The notes beneath the pieces are model-generated. The model did not search any database. It was not told where the DNA came from and saw only the letters and a list, made by a program, of their open reading frames with translations. A stretch of DNA of 64,000 nt from the NCBI GenBank assembly GCA_963836905.1, contig CAWIKY010000007.1:124001-188000 (forward strand), given 5' to 3'. The DNA comes from CAWIKY01 sp963836905. GTDB lineage: Bacteria; Pseudomonadota; Alphaproteobacteria; Caulobacterales; Hyphomonadaceae. This document shows positions 1 through 8,855 of this stretch, piece after piece; position 1 is the stretch's first letter, and the number at the start of each line of letters is the position of its first letter. A program made the position numbers and the translations under genes.

Positions 1-1803
1 ACCGAAGCAGAAGTTTCCGCCGAGATTGCGTCATTCGACCATTATCGCGTCAAGGCATCCGGCTCTGTTCCGCTCAGCGACACGTTTGCGGTGCGCGGGC
101 TCGCCTATTACGACGAGAATTCGGGCTTCCTCGACAATGCAGGCACCGGCCCGTCGAACGGCGAAGAAAACTATGGCGGACGCGTTGCCTTCCGCTACCA
201 GCCGAACGACAGGCTCTCTGCCGGGCTATCGCTCTATTATTCGAACAATCAGCAGGACCTGCCGAGCCTTGTTCCATCGGGCTTCCTGAGCGAGTCGGTC
301 GCGCTGCTTCGGAACTTCACACCTCCAGGCACCGTGCCGATCAACGAAGTCGGCTTCTATCCTGACAATACCGAGAATATCGCCACCGATATCGGCCTGC
401 CAAGCGAGAACGAGACGATCACGACGATTGGCCGTTTGTCCTATGACTTCGACAATGACATAAACTTCACGCTCGTAACCGGGTATCTGCAGAACGAATT
501 CCGTTCCGAGGGTGAGGGCGACTTCACGACCTTGCCATCCTTCACCGTTCGCCGCGATGAAGACCTTTCGGCATTCTCTGCAGAAGGCCGTTTCTCCGGC
601 GAAGGCGACCGCTATAACTGGACGATTGGCGGCATCTATGCCGAAGACGATTTCCAGACCTATCAGAACTCGATCCATCTGGCGTCAGACCCGCTCCTGG
701 GTGCCTATGATACCGCTTTTGCGTTTCTCGGCGGCGCTTTGTTCGGACGGGTTCCGGGCGCTCCGCCTCCGGGCTTCATTCCCGGCTTTGCCTTTTTCGT
801 CCCGGGCCGGGACAGCTCGGCCGGCTTTTTCGAGAATGTCGACTTTGAATTCTCGACCCGGTCCTATGCTGTCTTCGGTGAATTCTCCTACGATGTGACC
901 GACAAGCTGAACGTTTCGGTCGGCGCGCGGTATTCCGATGACGAGATCGAAGGGTCACGGACCGAAGGGCCGCTTCAGGTCGGACTTCTGCCACGCACGT
1001 CCCTGCCCACGCAGACCGTTTCGTTCGACGACTTCTCGCCTCGCTTTGCTGCGACCTATGACCTGACAAGCGACCATACTGTCTATGCGGTCGCCTCGCG
1101 CGGCTACCGGACCGGCGGCTTCAACACGACGCCGGGCGATCCGGCATATGATGAAGAGTCGCTCTGGAACTATGAGGGCGGCATCAAGGGCGTCTTCGAT
1201 GAAGGGCGTATCAACTACGCGGTGTCCGCCTTCTTCATGGACTGGGAGAACACCCAGGTCCGGGCTCAGGATGTAGTTACCCAGCGTCAGTTCATCCTGA
1301 ACGCTGAAGGCTCGGAGCATACCGGTTTCGAAATCGAGCTTGGCTTCCAGCCATTCGAAGGCGTCGATCTGGGTCTGACCTACGGTTATGTCGATGCGGT
1401 CTTCAAGGACTTCGCCAATGCGCGGACGCTTGATGGCACGCCCATCGATGCGACCGGCTTCCCCGTGCCGCTCTCTCCGCGCAATACCTTCTCCGCGACG
1501 GCGCAATACGAGCGTCCGCTCAACGATGTCTTTACGGCGTTCGTGCGGGCCCAGTATTCCTATGTCGATGAGACCCGCGAAGACGTGTCGCGCAATGCGC
1601 GGCGTCTGAATCCGGAATACGAAATCACCAGCTTCCGGGCCGGTGTGGATTCCGAGCATTGGGCGTTTCAGGGCTTCGTGGAGAATGCCTTCGACGCAGG
1701 CTATCGCTTTGGAACGACGAACCTGGAAACCTATCTTTCCGGCGCGCAGGTCATTGTCGGCCAGCCCCGGCGCGTGGGTGCGGTGTTGACCTACCGCTTC
1801 TAG
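1..1803 (+). CDS. TonB-dependent receptor, C-terminal part (5' end outside window)
   Basis: The frame is open from the first base, so the plug domain and signal peptide lie upstream of the window. About 600 residues of a 22-strand outer-membrane beta-barrel are visible, with alternating aromatic/polar strands, many Tyr/Asp/Asn turns, and a final strand ending in Tyr-Arg-Phe as Omp85-assembled barrels do. The repertoire resembles receptors that import specific organic ligands rather than only siderophores, but the ligand cannot be read from sequence. The stop is 14 bp before the gamma-glutamyltransferase start, and the next two genes follow closely, so this receptor probably brings in the substrate for the hydrolases downstream. 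Confidence 0.93.
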   Translation, partial: TEAEVSAEIASFDHYRVKASGSVPLSDTFAVRGLAYYDENSGFLDNAGTGPSNGEENYGGRVAFRYQPNDRLSAGLSLYYSNNQQDLPSLVPSGFLSESVALLRNFTPPGTVPINEVGFYPDNTENIATDIGLPSENETITTIGRLSYDFDNDINFTLVTGYLQNEFRSEGEGDFTTLPSFTVRRDEDLSAFSAEGRFSGEGDRYNWTIGGIYAEDDFQTYQNSIHLASDPLLGAYDTAFAFLGGALFGRVPGAPPPGFIPGFAFFVPGRDSSAGFFENVDFEFSTRSYAVFGEFSYDVTDKLNVSVGARYSDDEIEGSRTEGPLQVGLLPRTSLPTQTVSFDDFSPRFAATYDLTSDHTVYAVASRGYRTGGFNTTPGDPAYDEESLWNYEGGIKGVFDEGRINYAVSAFFMDWENTQVRAQDVVTQRQFILNAEGSEHTGFEIELGFQPFEGVDLGLTYGYVDAVFKDFANARTLDGTPIDATGFPVPLSPRNTFSATAQYERPLNDVFTAFVRAQYSYVDETREDVSRNARRLNPEYEITSFRAGVDSEHWAFQGFVENAFDAGYRFGTTNLETYLSGAQVIVGQPRRVGAVLTYRF

Positions 1804-1817
1804 AGGGGACGCACGCG

Positions 1818-3551
1818 ATGACGACGCGCGACTGCAAGCTGAACCGACGGACGCTCCTGACGGCCGGGGCGTCGGGAGCGGCGATGCTGGCAGTCCCGTC
1901 GTCCTTTGCCGGTGACCGGCCTTACGGTCCAGCCTTTCAGGGGCGGTCAACGGTCTACGCATCGGACGGGATGGCGGCGACCTCGCAACCGCTTGCAACC
2001 GCCATCGCCCTCTCCTTATTGCGCGCAGGCGGAAGCGCTGTTGATGCAGCCATCGGCGCGAACGCTGCACTCGGCCTGATGGAGCCAACCGGCGCCGGGA
2101 TCGGCGGCGATCTCTTCGCCCTGATCTGGGATCCTGATACGAACAAGCTGCACGGTCTGAACGCCTCCGGCCCTGCGCCGCAGAGCCGGTCGCTGGCAGA
2201 GCTGAAGTCAGCGTTTCCCGGTCAGCGCGTCATTCCGCCTGTCGGCACTGCCAGTATCACCGTTCCGGGCGCTGTCGATGGCTGGCTGAAGGCGCATGAG
2301 CGGTTCGGCAAGCTGCCGCTTAAAGATGTTCTGGCCCCAGCCATTCATTATGCCCGCAACGGCTTTCCCGTCTCGCCCATCGTCGCAGGTGACTGGGCTC
2401 TGAACCTGCGCCTGCTCGGCGAATACCGGTCAGCAATCGAAGAATACGACAATACCCTTGCAACCTGGTCGCTGGACGGGCGGGCACCGGATGCGGGCGA
2501 GCGTTTCGCCAATCCGGCTTTGGCTGCAACTTATGAGAAGATCGCTGCGGGCGGGCGCGCGGCCTTCTATGAAGGTGACATTGCCGCCGCTATCGACGCC
2601 TACATGACCCGCATCGGCGGACCGATTACAGCCGCCGACCTCGCGGCCTATGAAGCTGAATGGGTCGAGCCAATCTCTGCCACCTATCGCAATGCCGAAA
2701 TCTTTCAGGCACCGCCAAACAGTCAGGGTCTGACCGTTCTGCAGATGCTGCGGATCATGGACGGCTTTGATCTTGGAGCCATGGCTGAGGCCGACCGGCT
2801 GCATGTCATGGTCGAGGCCAAGAAGCTGGCCTTTGCCGACCGTGCGCAATTTATCGCCGATCCACGCTATGCCGATGTGCCGGTCGAGCGGCTGCTTTCC
2901 GAGAAATATGTTGCCGGCCAGCGTGCGCGGATCGAGATGGCCAAGGCTTTGCCATCGGTGGCCGAACCGATACCGGACGGCGACACAATTTACCTGACCG
3001 TCGCCGACTCGAACGGCATGATGGCCTCCTGGATACAGTCCAACTATCGCGGCATGGGGAGCGGGCTGACGCCGGACGGGCTGGGCTTCATGCTGCAGAA
3101 CCGCGGTGCCCAGTTCAATCTCGACCCCGCACATGCCAATGCTTATGCGCCGGGTAAGCGCCCCTTCCATACGATCATCCCGGGCTTTGCCACCCGTGAC
3201 GGCGCGCCATGGCTCTCTTTCGGCCTGATGGGCGGGTCGATGCAGCCTCAGGGGCATGCACAGATCCTGTCAAACCTGCTGGACAAGGGCATGACCCTTC
3301 AGGCGGCAGGTGACGCGCCGCGCTGGCACCATAAAGGCGGAAACGACCCCGACGGAGATATTCCGGCACCTGACGAACTGCTTGTCGAAAGCGGGATCGA
3401 CGCCGAGCTTCGGGCTTCGCTCAGCGCACGAGGTCACGACGTGAAGGTCTCGGATGCCAATTACGGCGGCTATCAGGCCGTGATGAAGACAGGTTCGGGT
3501 TGGGCCGGAGCTTCAGAAATGCGCAAGGACGGCATGGCCGCCGGCTACTGA
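1818..3551 (+). CDS. Gamma-glutamyltransferase family Ntn-hydrolase with Tat-like signal
   Basis: The protein has 577 residues, the usual length for the family. The start at 1818 places a twin-arginine-like motif (Asn-Arg-Arg-Thr-Leu-Leu, residues 9-14) before a hydrophobic stretch, which suggests folded export to the periplasm. The GGT core is recognisable, including the GAGIGGD segment near residue 93. The expected autoprocessing nucleophile is Thr390 in GDTIYLTVAD, followed by the SNYRGMGSG loop. GGTs cleave or transfer gamma-glutamyl groups from glutathione-like amides. It lies between the receptor and a formamidase-like gene, so the substrate may be a gamma-glutamylated compound. A cephalosporin- or glutaryl-acylase activity in the same fold cannot be excluded. 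Confidence 0.9.
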   Translation: MTTRDCKLNRRTLLTAGASGAAMLAVPSSFAGDRPYGPAFQGRSTVYASDGMAATSQPLATAIALSLLRAGGSAVDAAIGANAALGLMEPTGAGIGGDLFALIWDPDTNKLHGLNASGPAPQSRSLAELKSAFPGQRVIPPVGTASITVPGAVDGWLKAHERFGKLPLKDVLAPAIHYARNGFPVSPIVAGDWALNLRLLGEYRSAIEEYDNTLATWSLDGRAPDAGERFANPALAATYEKIAAGGRAAFYEGDIAAAIDAYMTRIGGPITAADLAAYEAEWVEPISATYRNAEIFQAPPNSQGLTVLQMLRIMDGFDLGAMAEADRLHVMVEAKKLAFADRAQFIADPRYADVPVERLLSEKYVAGQRARIEMAKALPSVAEPIPDGDTIYLTVADSNGMMASWIQSNYRGMGSGLTPDGLGFMLQNRGAQFNLDPAHANAYAPGKRPFHTIIPGFATRDGAPWLSFGLMGGSMQPQGHAQILSNLLDKGMTLQAAGDAPRWHHKGGNDPDGDIPAPDELLVESGIDAELRASLSARGHDVKVSDANYGGYQAVMKTGSGWAGASEMRKDGMAAGY

Positions 3552-3580
3552 CACAAACACTCAAAACGGAGACGGAAGCC

Positions 3581-5233
3581 ATGGTTCTGAACAGACGCGA
3601 TGTCATGCTGGGCGGCACGGCCGCTACCGCAAGCATGATGAGTGCCAGCCTTTTTGCTGCGGCTCCGGCAACGGCGCAGGGGTCGCAGGACGCCTGCTGG
3701 GCCTATACCGACCGGTTGAGCTATGCGCCGGGCGAACGGGTTATTGTCCATGTATCGGCGCCCACGAAAACCGTGAGCGTCAAGCTGACGCGTCTCGGCG
3801 CCGAGGAGAGCGTGCATTTCGAAAAGGGCGGTTTCCCGGCCCGGCTTCAGGATATTCCGGTCGATGCATCCGAGGAAGGTTGCCGTTGGGACGCGTCGTT
3901 CGACTTGACGGTCGGTGACTGGCCATCGGGGTATTACCGCATGCAGGTAATGTCTGGCGATCTGGTCGCCGAGCACGGGTTCGTCGTGCGTTCGGCCAAT
4001 CCTGGCGCGACAGCCGATATCATTCTTCCGCTCTCATTCAACACTATGCACGCGTATAATTGGTGGGGTGGCAAGAACCTTTATGAAGATGTCAATCCTG
4101 AAGACATCCGTACGCCGAACCAGCAAGGTCAGGCAGGCAGAACGGCGGCTCTCTGGTTGTCCACCCAACGCCCCTTCGCACCGGGTATCGCCATCGGGCA
4201 CCCGGACAGCCCGCGTTTTCCGAACAAGCGGCGGCGCGGGTTCGAGGAAGCCCCCTTCTACGAAGGTGTAAAATACGTCATGCTGCCCGGCTATTCGCGC
4301 TGGGATTTCGCCGCCGGTTACCAGAACAAGTGGGAACACAAGCTGGTCCAGTGGCTTGAGCGCAAGGGCCATTCCATCGACATGATCGATCAGGCCGATA
4401 TGGGCCGGATGCCCGGCATACTCGATCCTTACAAGCTCTATATGTGTGCAGGTCACAATGAGTACATGACCTGGGAAGAGCGCGACGAGGTGGAACGGTT
4501 CACTGGGAAAGGCGGGAACGCCGTGATGCTGTCCGGCAACCATTGCTTCTGGCAAATTCGCTGGGAGAAGGACTTCACCAAGATGGTCGGCTACAAGTCG
4601 TCCGCCGAAGACGATCCGGCGATGACCTCCGCCAACCCGGAACGGACCACCACCTTTTGGGCAGATCCCATCACCAAGCGCCCCGACACGCAGATGAGCG
4701 GCCTGACCTTCTCACGTGGCGGGTTTGCCAATCTCGGTCTCGCGACCTCACGCGGCGTCGGCGGTTACGTGGTGTATCAACCTGATCACTGGGCGCTAGA
4801 AGGATCAGACCTTTTCTATGGGGATGTGCTGGGTAGCGATGACCGCATTGTCGGATGGGAAGTCGATGGCTGCTCCTTTACCTTTAAAGAAGGCGTGCCG
4901 GTGGCGACCGATGAGGATGGCGGACCGGATGGACGGACGATTATCGCAATCGCGCCTGCAACCTTTGAACGTACCGACAGGGGCTATCCTGCCGAGGCAT
5001 TGCTGATGGGCAGCAACTATTCCAGACTGGCAGCAACGCTCTATGGTGAGGACACCCCCGGCGCGGTCGACAAGGTGCTCAACGGTCACAATACCCTTGT
5101 CACCTGGAAAGACGGCGAAACCGGTGGCGAGATATTCAATGCCGGATCCTGTGACTGGGTCTACGGTCTCAGCGGCGGCGACCCGTTCGTCGAAAAAATT
5201 ACCGATAACGTACTGAAGAGGTTTCTTGCATGA
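3581..5233 (+). CDS. N,N-dimethylformamidase large-subunit-like protein, Tat-exported
   Basis: The protein has 550 residues. The ATG at 3581 gives a short N-terminus with Asn-Arg-Arg-Asp-Val-Met and a hydrophobic stretch ending in Ala-X-Ala, a plausible Tat signal. The body matches the C-terminal domain of the dimethylformamidase beta subunit: a PLSFNTMHAYNWWGG stretch, then the family signature around GHNEYMTWEERDEVERF and GGNAVMLSGNHCFWQ. In studied enzymes this domain carries a Tyr/Glu-bound mononuclear iron that hydrolyses small N-substituted amides. No small-subunit gene is seen next to it, and most members of this family have no tested substrate. The last codon overlaps the next start by 4 bp. 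Confidence 0.8.
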   Translation: MVLNRRDVMLGGTAATASMMSASLFAAAPATAQGSQDACWAYTDRLSYAPGERVIVHVSAPTKTVSVKLTRLGAEESVHFEKGGFPARLQDIPVDASEEGCRWDASFDLTVGDWPSGYYRMQVMSGDLVAEHGFVVRSANPGATADIILPLSFNTMHAYNWWGGKNLYEDVNPEDIRTPNQQGQAGRTAALWLSTQRPFAPGIAIGHPDSPRFPNKRRRGFEEAPFYEGVKYVMLPGYSRWDFAAGYQNKWEHKLVQWLERKGHSIDMIDQADMGRMPGILDPYKLYMCAGHNEYMTWEERDEVERFTGKGGNAVMLSGNHCFWQIRWEKDFTKMVGYKSSAEDDPAMTSANPERTTTFWADPITKRPDTQMSGLTFSRGGFANLGLATSRGVGGYVVYQPDHWALEGSDLFYGDVLGSDDRIVGWEVDGCSFTFKEGVPVATDEDGGPDGRTIIAIAPATFERTDRGYPAEALLMGSNYSRLAATLYGEDTPGAVDKVLNGHNTLVTWKDGETGGEIFNAGSCDWVYGLSGGDPFVEKITDNVLKRFLA

Positions 5234-7398
5234 ACTGGTTCCGGATCGTCCTTCTTGTCCTTGCGGGCCTGCTCGTCATTGGCGTGATTGCTGCTTTGGC
5301 GCTGGGCGTGCGGATCACCGCGTTCGAGCTGCGAAGCTTCGATGGTGACGTGGCCATCTCTCGCGCTGACGCCTACGAGGCGACTATCACCCGTGATGAG
5401 TGGGGCATTCCGCGCATTATCGGACCGAAGGACACCGACGTGGCCTTCGGCTTCGCCTTTGCCCATGCAGAGGATGACTTCAAGACGATACAGTCGGCCC
5501 TGCGCAATGCGCTCGGCCCTGACATGCTGGCCAAATCCGAGAGCGAGGCACGCACGGCCTATCTGGTACAGGCACTCGGAATGCTCTCGACGGTCGAGAC
5601 CTCGTATGAGGAACAAGTCAGCGCCGAAACGCGCGCATTTCTTTCAGCCTATGCCGACGGTCTGAACTATTATGCGGCGCTTCACCCCGATGAGCGCGTG
5701 CCGGATCTCTTTCCTGTCACCGGCGAGGATGTCGCCGCGCTTTCGGCCTTTTTCAGCCCGCTCTTCTATGGAATGAGCCGCACCCTGACCGCAATCGTTA
5801 ATCCGGACGCCGTTCGTGACGTCTCGCGTGGCCAGCAATTGCAGGTCCTCCTCGACGAAGCCGGAACGAAGGAGATGGGATCGAACGCCTTTGCGATTGC
5901 CCCATCGCGCTCCGATGACGGGGCCACACGGCTCATTGTCAATTCCCACCAGCCGGTCACCGGCCCTCTGGCCTGGTACGAGACCCATTTCGTCTCCGGT
6001 GAGGGTATGGAAATGGCGGGCGGCGCGTTCCCGGGTGCGCCCTATATTCACCTTGGCGCAAACGAGGCCTTCGCCTTCACTGCCACCGTGAACAGCCCCG
6101 ACCTGATCGATGTCTATGAACTCACCCTCACGGAAGACGGTGAGCGCTACATCTTGGACGGCGAGGAACGCGAGTTTGAAACCTCGCAAGCGCGGATGCT
6201 CGTAAAGGTCTTCGGCCCGTTATCCTTCTCGGCGAAACGTCCGATTGAGCGCAGTGTGCACGGACCGGTTCTTCGCACCCCGCGCGGTGCCTTTGCCGTT
6301 CGCTTTGCGACCATGGACGACCTTTCCGCAGCCGATCAGTCACTCGACATGATGCAGGCCCGCTCACTGGCCGAATTCGATACGATCATGCGCGAGGGCA
6401 CGATGGGCGCGACCAACCGTATCGTTGCCGACACGACGGGACGGATTGCGCGTTATTACAACGCCCACATGCCGGTGCGACAAGACGTCGAAGGGCTGGA
6501 CTGGGAGGGCTATCTGCCGGGAGACCGCGCCGATCTCGTCTGGACAAGTTTCGAACCCTATGACGCCCTGCCTCACATGATCGACCCTGCGGCGGGCTAT
6601 GTGCTGGACTCCAACCACACCCCGTTCAAGGTAACGCTCGGCCCGGACGACCCCTTGCCGGAGGCCTATCCGGAAAGGTTCGGCATTGAGACCAACATGA
6701 CCAACCGCGCCTTGCGGGCAACGAAACTCTTTGCCGAGGATGCAGACGGCAAGACCAGCCGCGAGGAGCTGCTGGCGGCGAAATATGATCATGTCTATGA
6801 CCCTGACAGCTTCGCCTTCGAGATGCGCGATGCGCTTCTCGCCATGGACTGGTCGGGCGACCCGGAGCTTGCACCGGCACTTGAGATCATCCGGGGCTGG
6901 GACGGCAGCGCCGACCGGGCCAACCGGGGCGCCGCGCTTTCGCTGATGACCTATCAACCGGTTGGCGTTGCGATCTTTCTGGACCAGGAACCGCCAGCGC
7001 TGGACGAAACCTTCCGCGAGGCGGTGGCGACACTGGAAAGCGAGTTCGGCCGTCTTGACCCAACATGGGAAGAGGTCAACCGGCTGCGCCGCGGCGATGT
7101 GGATATCGGACTTCAGGGCGGGCCGGACACGCTGCGCGCCGTCAACTCTGCGCCTGACGAGGACGGTCGGCTGAAGATGAACTCCGGTGACGGCATGACC
7201 ATGCTTTGGGAGCATCTGGAAGGCGGCGAAACCCGGCTCTGGTCGGTGCACCAGTTCGGGGCATCCTCGCGTGAAGCGAGCCCACACTTCACCGATCAGA
7301 TGCAGATGTTTGCTGACGAGGCCTTCCGCCCGGTTCCGCTTGGCGAAGACGCCGTCCGCGCCGCTGCTGTTCAGAGCTATGCGCCGGGAGAGCGGTAG
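5230..7398 (+). CDS. Penicillin acylase family (Ntn-hydrolase) amidase
   Basis: The protein has 722 residues. One N-terminal membrane segment (about residues 4-27) is followed by the alpha chain with the RDEWGIPRI segment, then the autoprocessing site at Gly217-Ser218-Asn219. Ser218 would be the N-terminal nucleophile of the beta chain. The spacing and the GSNAFAIAP sequence resemble acylases of the PvdQ / acyl-homoserine-lactone group as well as beta-lactam acylases. The enzyme probably acts in the periplasm, tethered to the membrane or after cleavage. Its ATG overlaps the preceding stop by 4 bp, so it is translationally coupled. With the GGT it is the second Ntn-amidase in the same operon. 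The acyl specificity is unknown. Confidence 0.9.
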   Translation: MNWFRIVLLVLAGLLVIGVIAALALGVRITAFELRSFDGDVAISRADAYEATITRDEWGIPRIIGPKDTDVAFGFAFAHAEDDFKTIQSALRNALGPDMLAKSESEARTAYLVQALGMLSTVETSYEEQVSAETRAFLSAYADGLNYYAALHPDERVPDLFPVTGEDVAALSAFFSPLFYGMSRTLTAIVNPDAVRDVSRGQQLQVLLDEAGTKEMGSNAFAIAPSRSDDGATRLIVNSHQPVTGPLAWYETHFVSGEGMEMAGGAFPGAPYIHLGANEAFAFTATVNSPDLIDVYELTLTEDGERYILDGEEREFETSQARMLVKVFGPLSFSAKRPIERSVHGPVLRTPRGAFAVRFATMDDLSAADQSLDMMQARSLAEFDTIMREGTMGATNRIVADTTGRIARYYNAHMPVRQDVEGLDWEGYLPGDRADLVWTSFEPYDALPHMIDPAAGYVLDSNHTPFKVTLGPDDPLPEAYPERFGIETNMTNRALRATKLFAEDADGKTSREELLAAKYDHVYDPDSFAFEMRDALLAMDWSGDPELAPALEIIRGWDGSADRANRGAALSLMTYQPVGVAIFLDQEPPALDETFREAVATLESEFGRLDPTWEEVNRLRRGDVDIGLQGGPDTLRAVNSAPDEDGRLKMNSGDGMTMLWEHLEGGETRLWSVHQFGASSREASPHFTDQMQMFADEAFRPVPLGEDAVRAAAVQSYAPGER

Positions 7399-7432
7399 CC
7401 GGGGCACGGCGGTTTCACGATGAGGTGAGAGA

Positions 7433-7584
7433 GAGCAGGAACTGCCTCGTTTTTGATCGGTACTTTTGAGGTACTGCGGGAAGATCGAGCCGCCGCCCTC
7501 TTCCTTCATCACGCGCGCTACGAACTCCTTCTGGCCGAGACCGAGCGCCTTTCGGGCCTTCGAAATCGCCGGGTCCCCGGACAT
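7433..7584 (-). pseudogene. Truncated XRE-family HTH regulator (N-terminal ~50 codons)
   Basis: Read on the minus strand from an ATG at 7584, about 50 codons match the start of XRE regulators of the 'SKARKALGL-Q-KEF-ARV-KE-GG-SI-PQYL' type: helix 1, then a recognition helix around the PQYL residues. After roughly 7440 the similarity stops and the frame runs on antisense through the acylase gene, so the rest of the regulator has been lost. It faces the C2H2-finger gene across a short AT-rich promoter region. It is either a remnant of the islet's regulator or scar DNA from an earlier insertion. Confidence 0.55.
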
Positions 7585-7598
7585 TTCGTTTATTTTGG

Positions 7599-7632
7599 GA
7601 CATATGAAATGTTACAACTTATGCGACATATG
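7599..7632. promoter_or_regulatory. Repeated GACATATG boxes between divergent genes
   Basis: GACATATG occurs at 7599-7606 and 7625-7632 in the same orientation, 26 bp apart, in the AT-rich gap between the XRE remnant and the cassette that starts at 7706. A TAATAT hexamer follows at 7634. Such spacing suits a repressor or controller site at the cassette promoter. No regulator has been shown to bind it. Confidence 0.35.
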
Positions 7633-7705
7633 TAATATGATGAAGCTGGATGGATGGGGGTAGCCCCACGGCACAGCGAAGACTGTCGCGACATGAGAGG
7701 TCAGC

Positions 7706-8269
7706 ATGCCCACTGTCAGCTGGATTCTGGAAGGTGACATTGAAGCTTTTTATGAGGGAACAGAAACGACTCCTGATCCCGGACCGCCAAAAGGGCCACG
7801 TTTCTTCTGCCCATTCTGCGCAGCGCTCTTTCTAAGCCAGTCAGAGTTCCAAGACCATGTCTACGCCAAACATCGAGTGGTAAGGCCGTTCATCATGCTG
7901 CGCGGCCAGGAACCGAATACACATGCCGTCCTGCGGTCGCCACTCTCATTGTCAGAGATTGCTGTAGCGAACACGAGCCATGCCAAGGTCTGCCTCGACA
8001 GTGCTCTGCCGCAGAAGCTCTCCACAGATACTCTCAAGGAGATGATCGCCCAGACCTCCCAAGCGGAGCTAAAGCTCGAATTGGTCAATGCAACTGAGAA
8101 AAGAGCGACACCCGTTGTAACTCACTATGGCCTCTCGTTCCGAATCGCAGAAAACGCTGAGCTCAAGCGAGTAGAGGAAGCTTTCTGGGAAATACTCGTA
8201 TCTGAGGCGATAACCAGGAATTCAATTGGATCATTCCTTGCGGACAAGAGGAACTCAGGGACCGGGTAA
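7706..8269 (+). CDS. C2H2 zinc-finger protein, first gene of Hsp70 cassette (probably N-terminal half of a frameshifted gene)
   Basis: The frame encodes 187 residues. A C2H2-type finger (Cys-Pro-Phe-Cys, 12 residues, His-Val-Tyr-Ala-Lys-His) sits near residues 35-54, with no other recognisable domain. The start has a good GAGAGG ribosome site. Its last ~15 codons overlap the next frame. Dropping one base near 8258-8260 joins the two frames as ...KRNSGPGKEYASGLADY..., giving a continuous 382-residue protein, so the split may be a sequencing error or a recent mutation. I do not recognise the family. Its position at the head of an overlapping operon with an Hsp70 suggests it is a target-binding or adaptor subunit. 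Confidence 0.6.
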   Translation: MPTVSWILEGDIEAFYEGTETTPDPGPPKGPRFFCPFCAALFLSQSEFQDHVYAKHRVVRPFIMLRGQEPNTHAVLRSPLSLSEIAVANTSHAKVCLDSALPQKLSTDTLKEMIAQTSQAELKLELVNATEKRATPVVTHYGLSFRIAENAELKRVEEAFWEILVSEAITRNSIGSFLADKRNSGTG

Positions 8270-8855
8270 GGAGTATGCATCTGGCCTCGCCGACTATTGC
8301 CTTGGCATTCTCATAAAAGAACGCCCCGATGGCGAGAGGCTGACCACTCAATTTTCCCGCTATCGTGAACTCTATGGACGCGCGCTCGATATCCTGAAGG
8401 ATTTCCCGCGCCCACTCGCAAGACTGATCGCCTGCATCATTCGCTTTTCGTTGAACAACTTCGACACCGGCGGAGAACAAACAGGATATTGGGAACTGGA
8501 TCTCGCGATTGAGCTGCTATCGAACCCTGGCACGGCAAGGCTGGCACGCCCTCACGAGAGTGCCACTCGGCGGCCGGTCTGCCCGATCGATCACGGGACA
8601 GGGCGGATGCTTGAACTTTCAAAACATCTCACCGCACAGCCGCGATGGAGTCCGATCCTGGATGACGAATGCCGGACACTCGCGCAATCCGACCTACTTG
8701 ACGTAACTGATCACCAGAAGGCACTCGCTATATGGGCCGCTTCAGCATGGCAACTCGGCTCCTCCGATTGCGCCTTGGAACCACTAACGCAAATCGCCGA
8801 GATCTATCCCTTCAGCCGATGGGCGAACAAATACCTGGAGCAGGCATCAACGTGA
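8226..8855 (+). CDS. Hypothetical protein, second frame of the C2H2-finger gene in the Hsp70 cassette
   Basis: The frame holds up to 209 residues if a TTG at 8226 is used, but no convincing ribosome site supports an independent start. It is more likely the C-terminal half of the gene beginning at 7706, displaced by one extra base. It is largely helical, with an RELYGRALDILKD stretch and a tail rich in Trp/Ala/Leu, and could form TPR-like helices, though no repeat is clear. The stop overlaps the GTG of the following coiled-coil gene (GTGA), consistent with coupled translation of the cassette. No family is recognised. Confidence 0.55.
   Translation: MDHSLRTRGTQGPGKEYASGLADYCLGILIKERPDGERLTTQFSRYRELYGRALDILKDFPRPLARLIACIIRFSLNNFDTGGEQTGYWELDLAIELLSNPGTARLARPHESATRRPVCPIDHGTGRMLELSKHLTAQPRWSPILDDECRTLAQSDLLDVTDHQKALAIWAASAWQLGSSDCALEPLTQIAEIYPFSRWANKYLEQAST

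Noticed and set aside
955..2088. A 377-codon minus-strand frame opposite the first receptor and GGT
   Set aside because: It is a shadow frame crossing two real genes, with low-complexity Arg-rich sequence.
6364..7432. Continuation of the minus-strand XRE frame through the acylase gene
   Set aside because: Similarity to XRE proteins ends by about residue 50. The rest is antisense to the acylase coding sequence.
8226..8269. Programmed frameshift joining the two parts of the zinc-finger gene
   Set aside because: No slippery heptamer or stimulatory stem is seen. A one-base indel explains it more simply.
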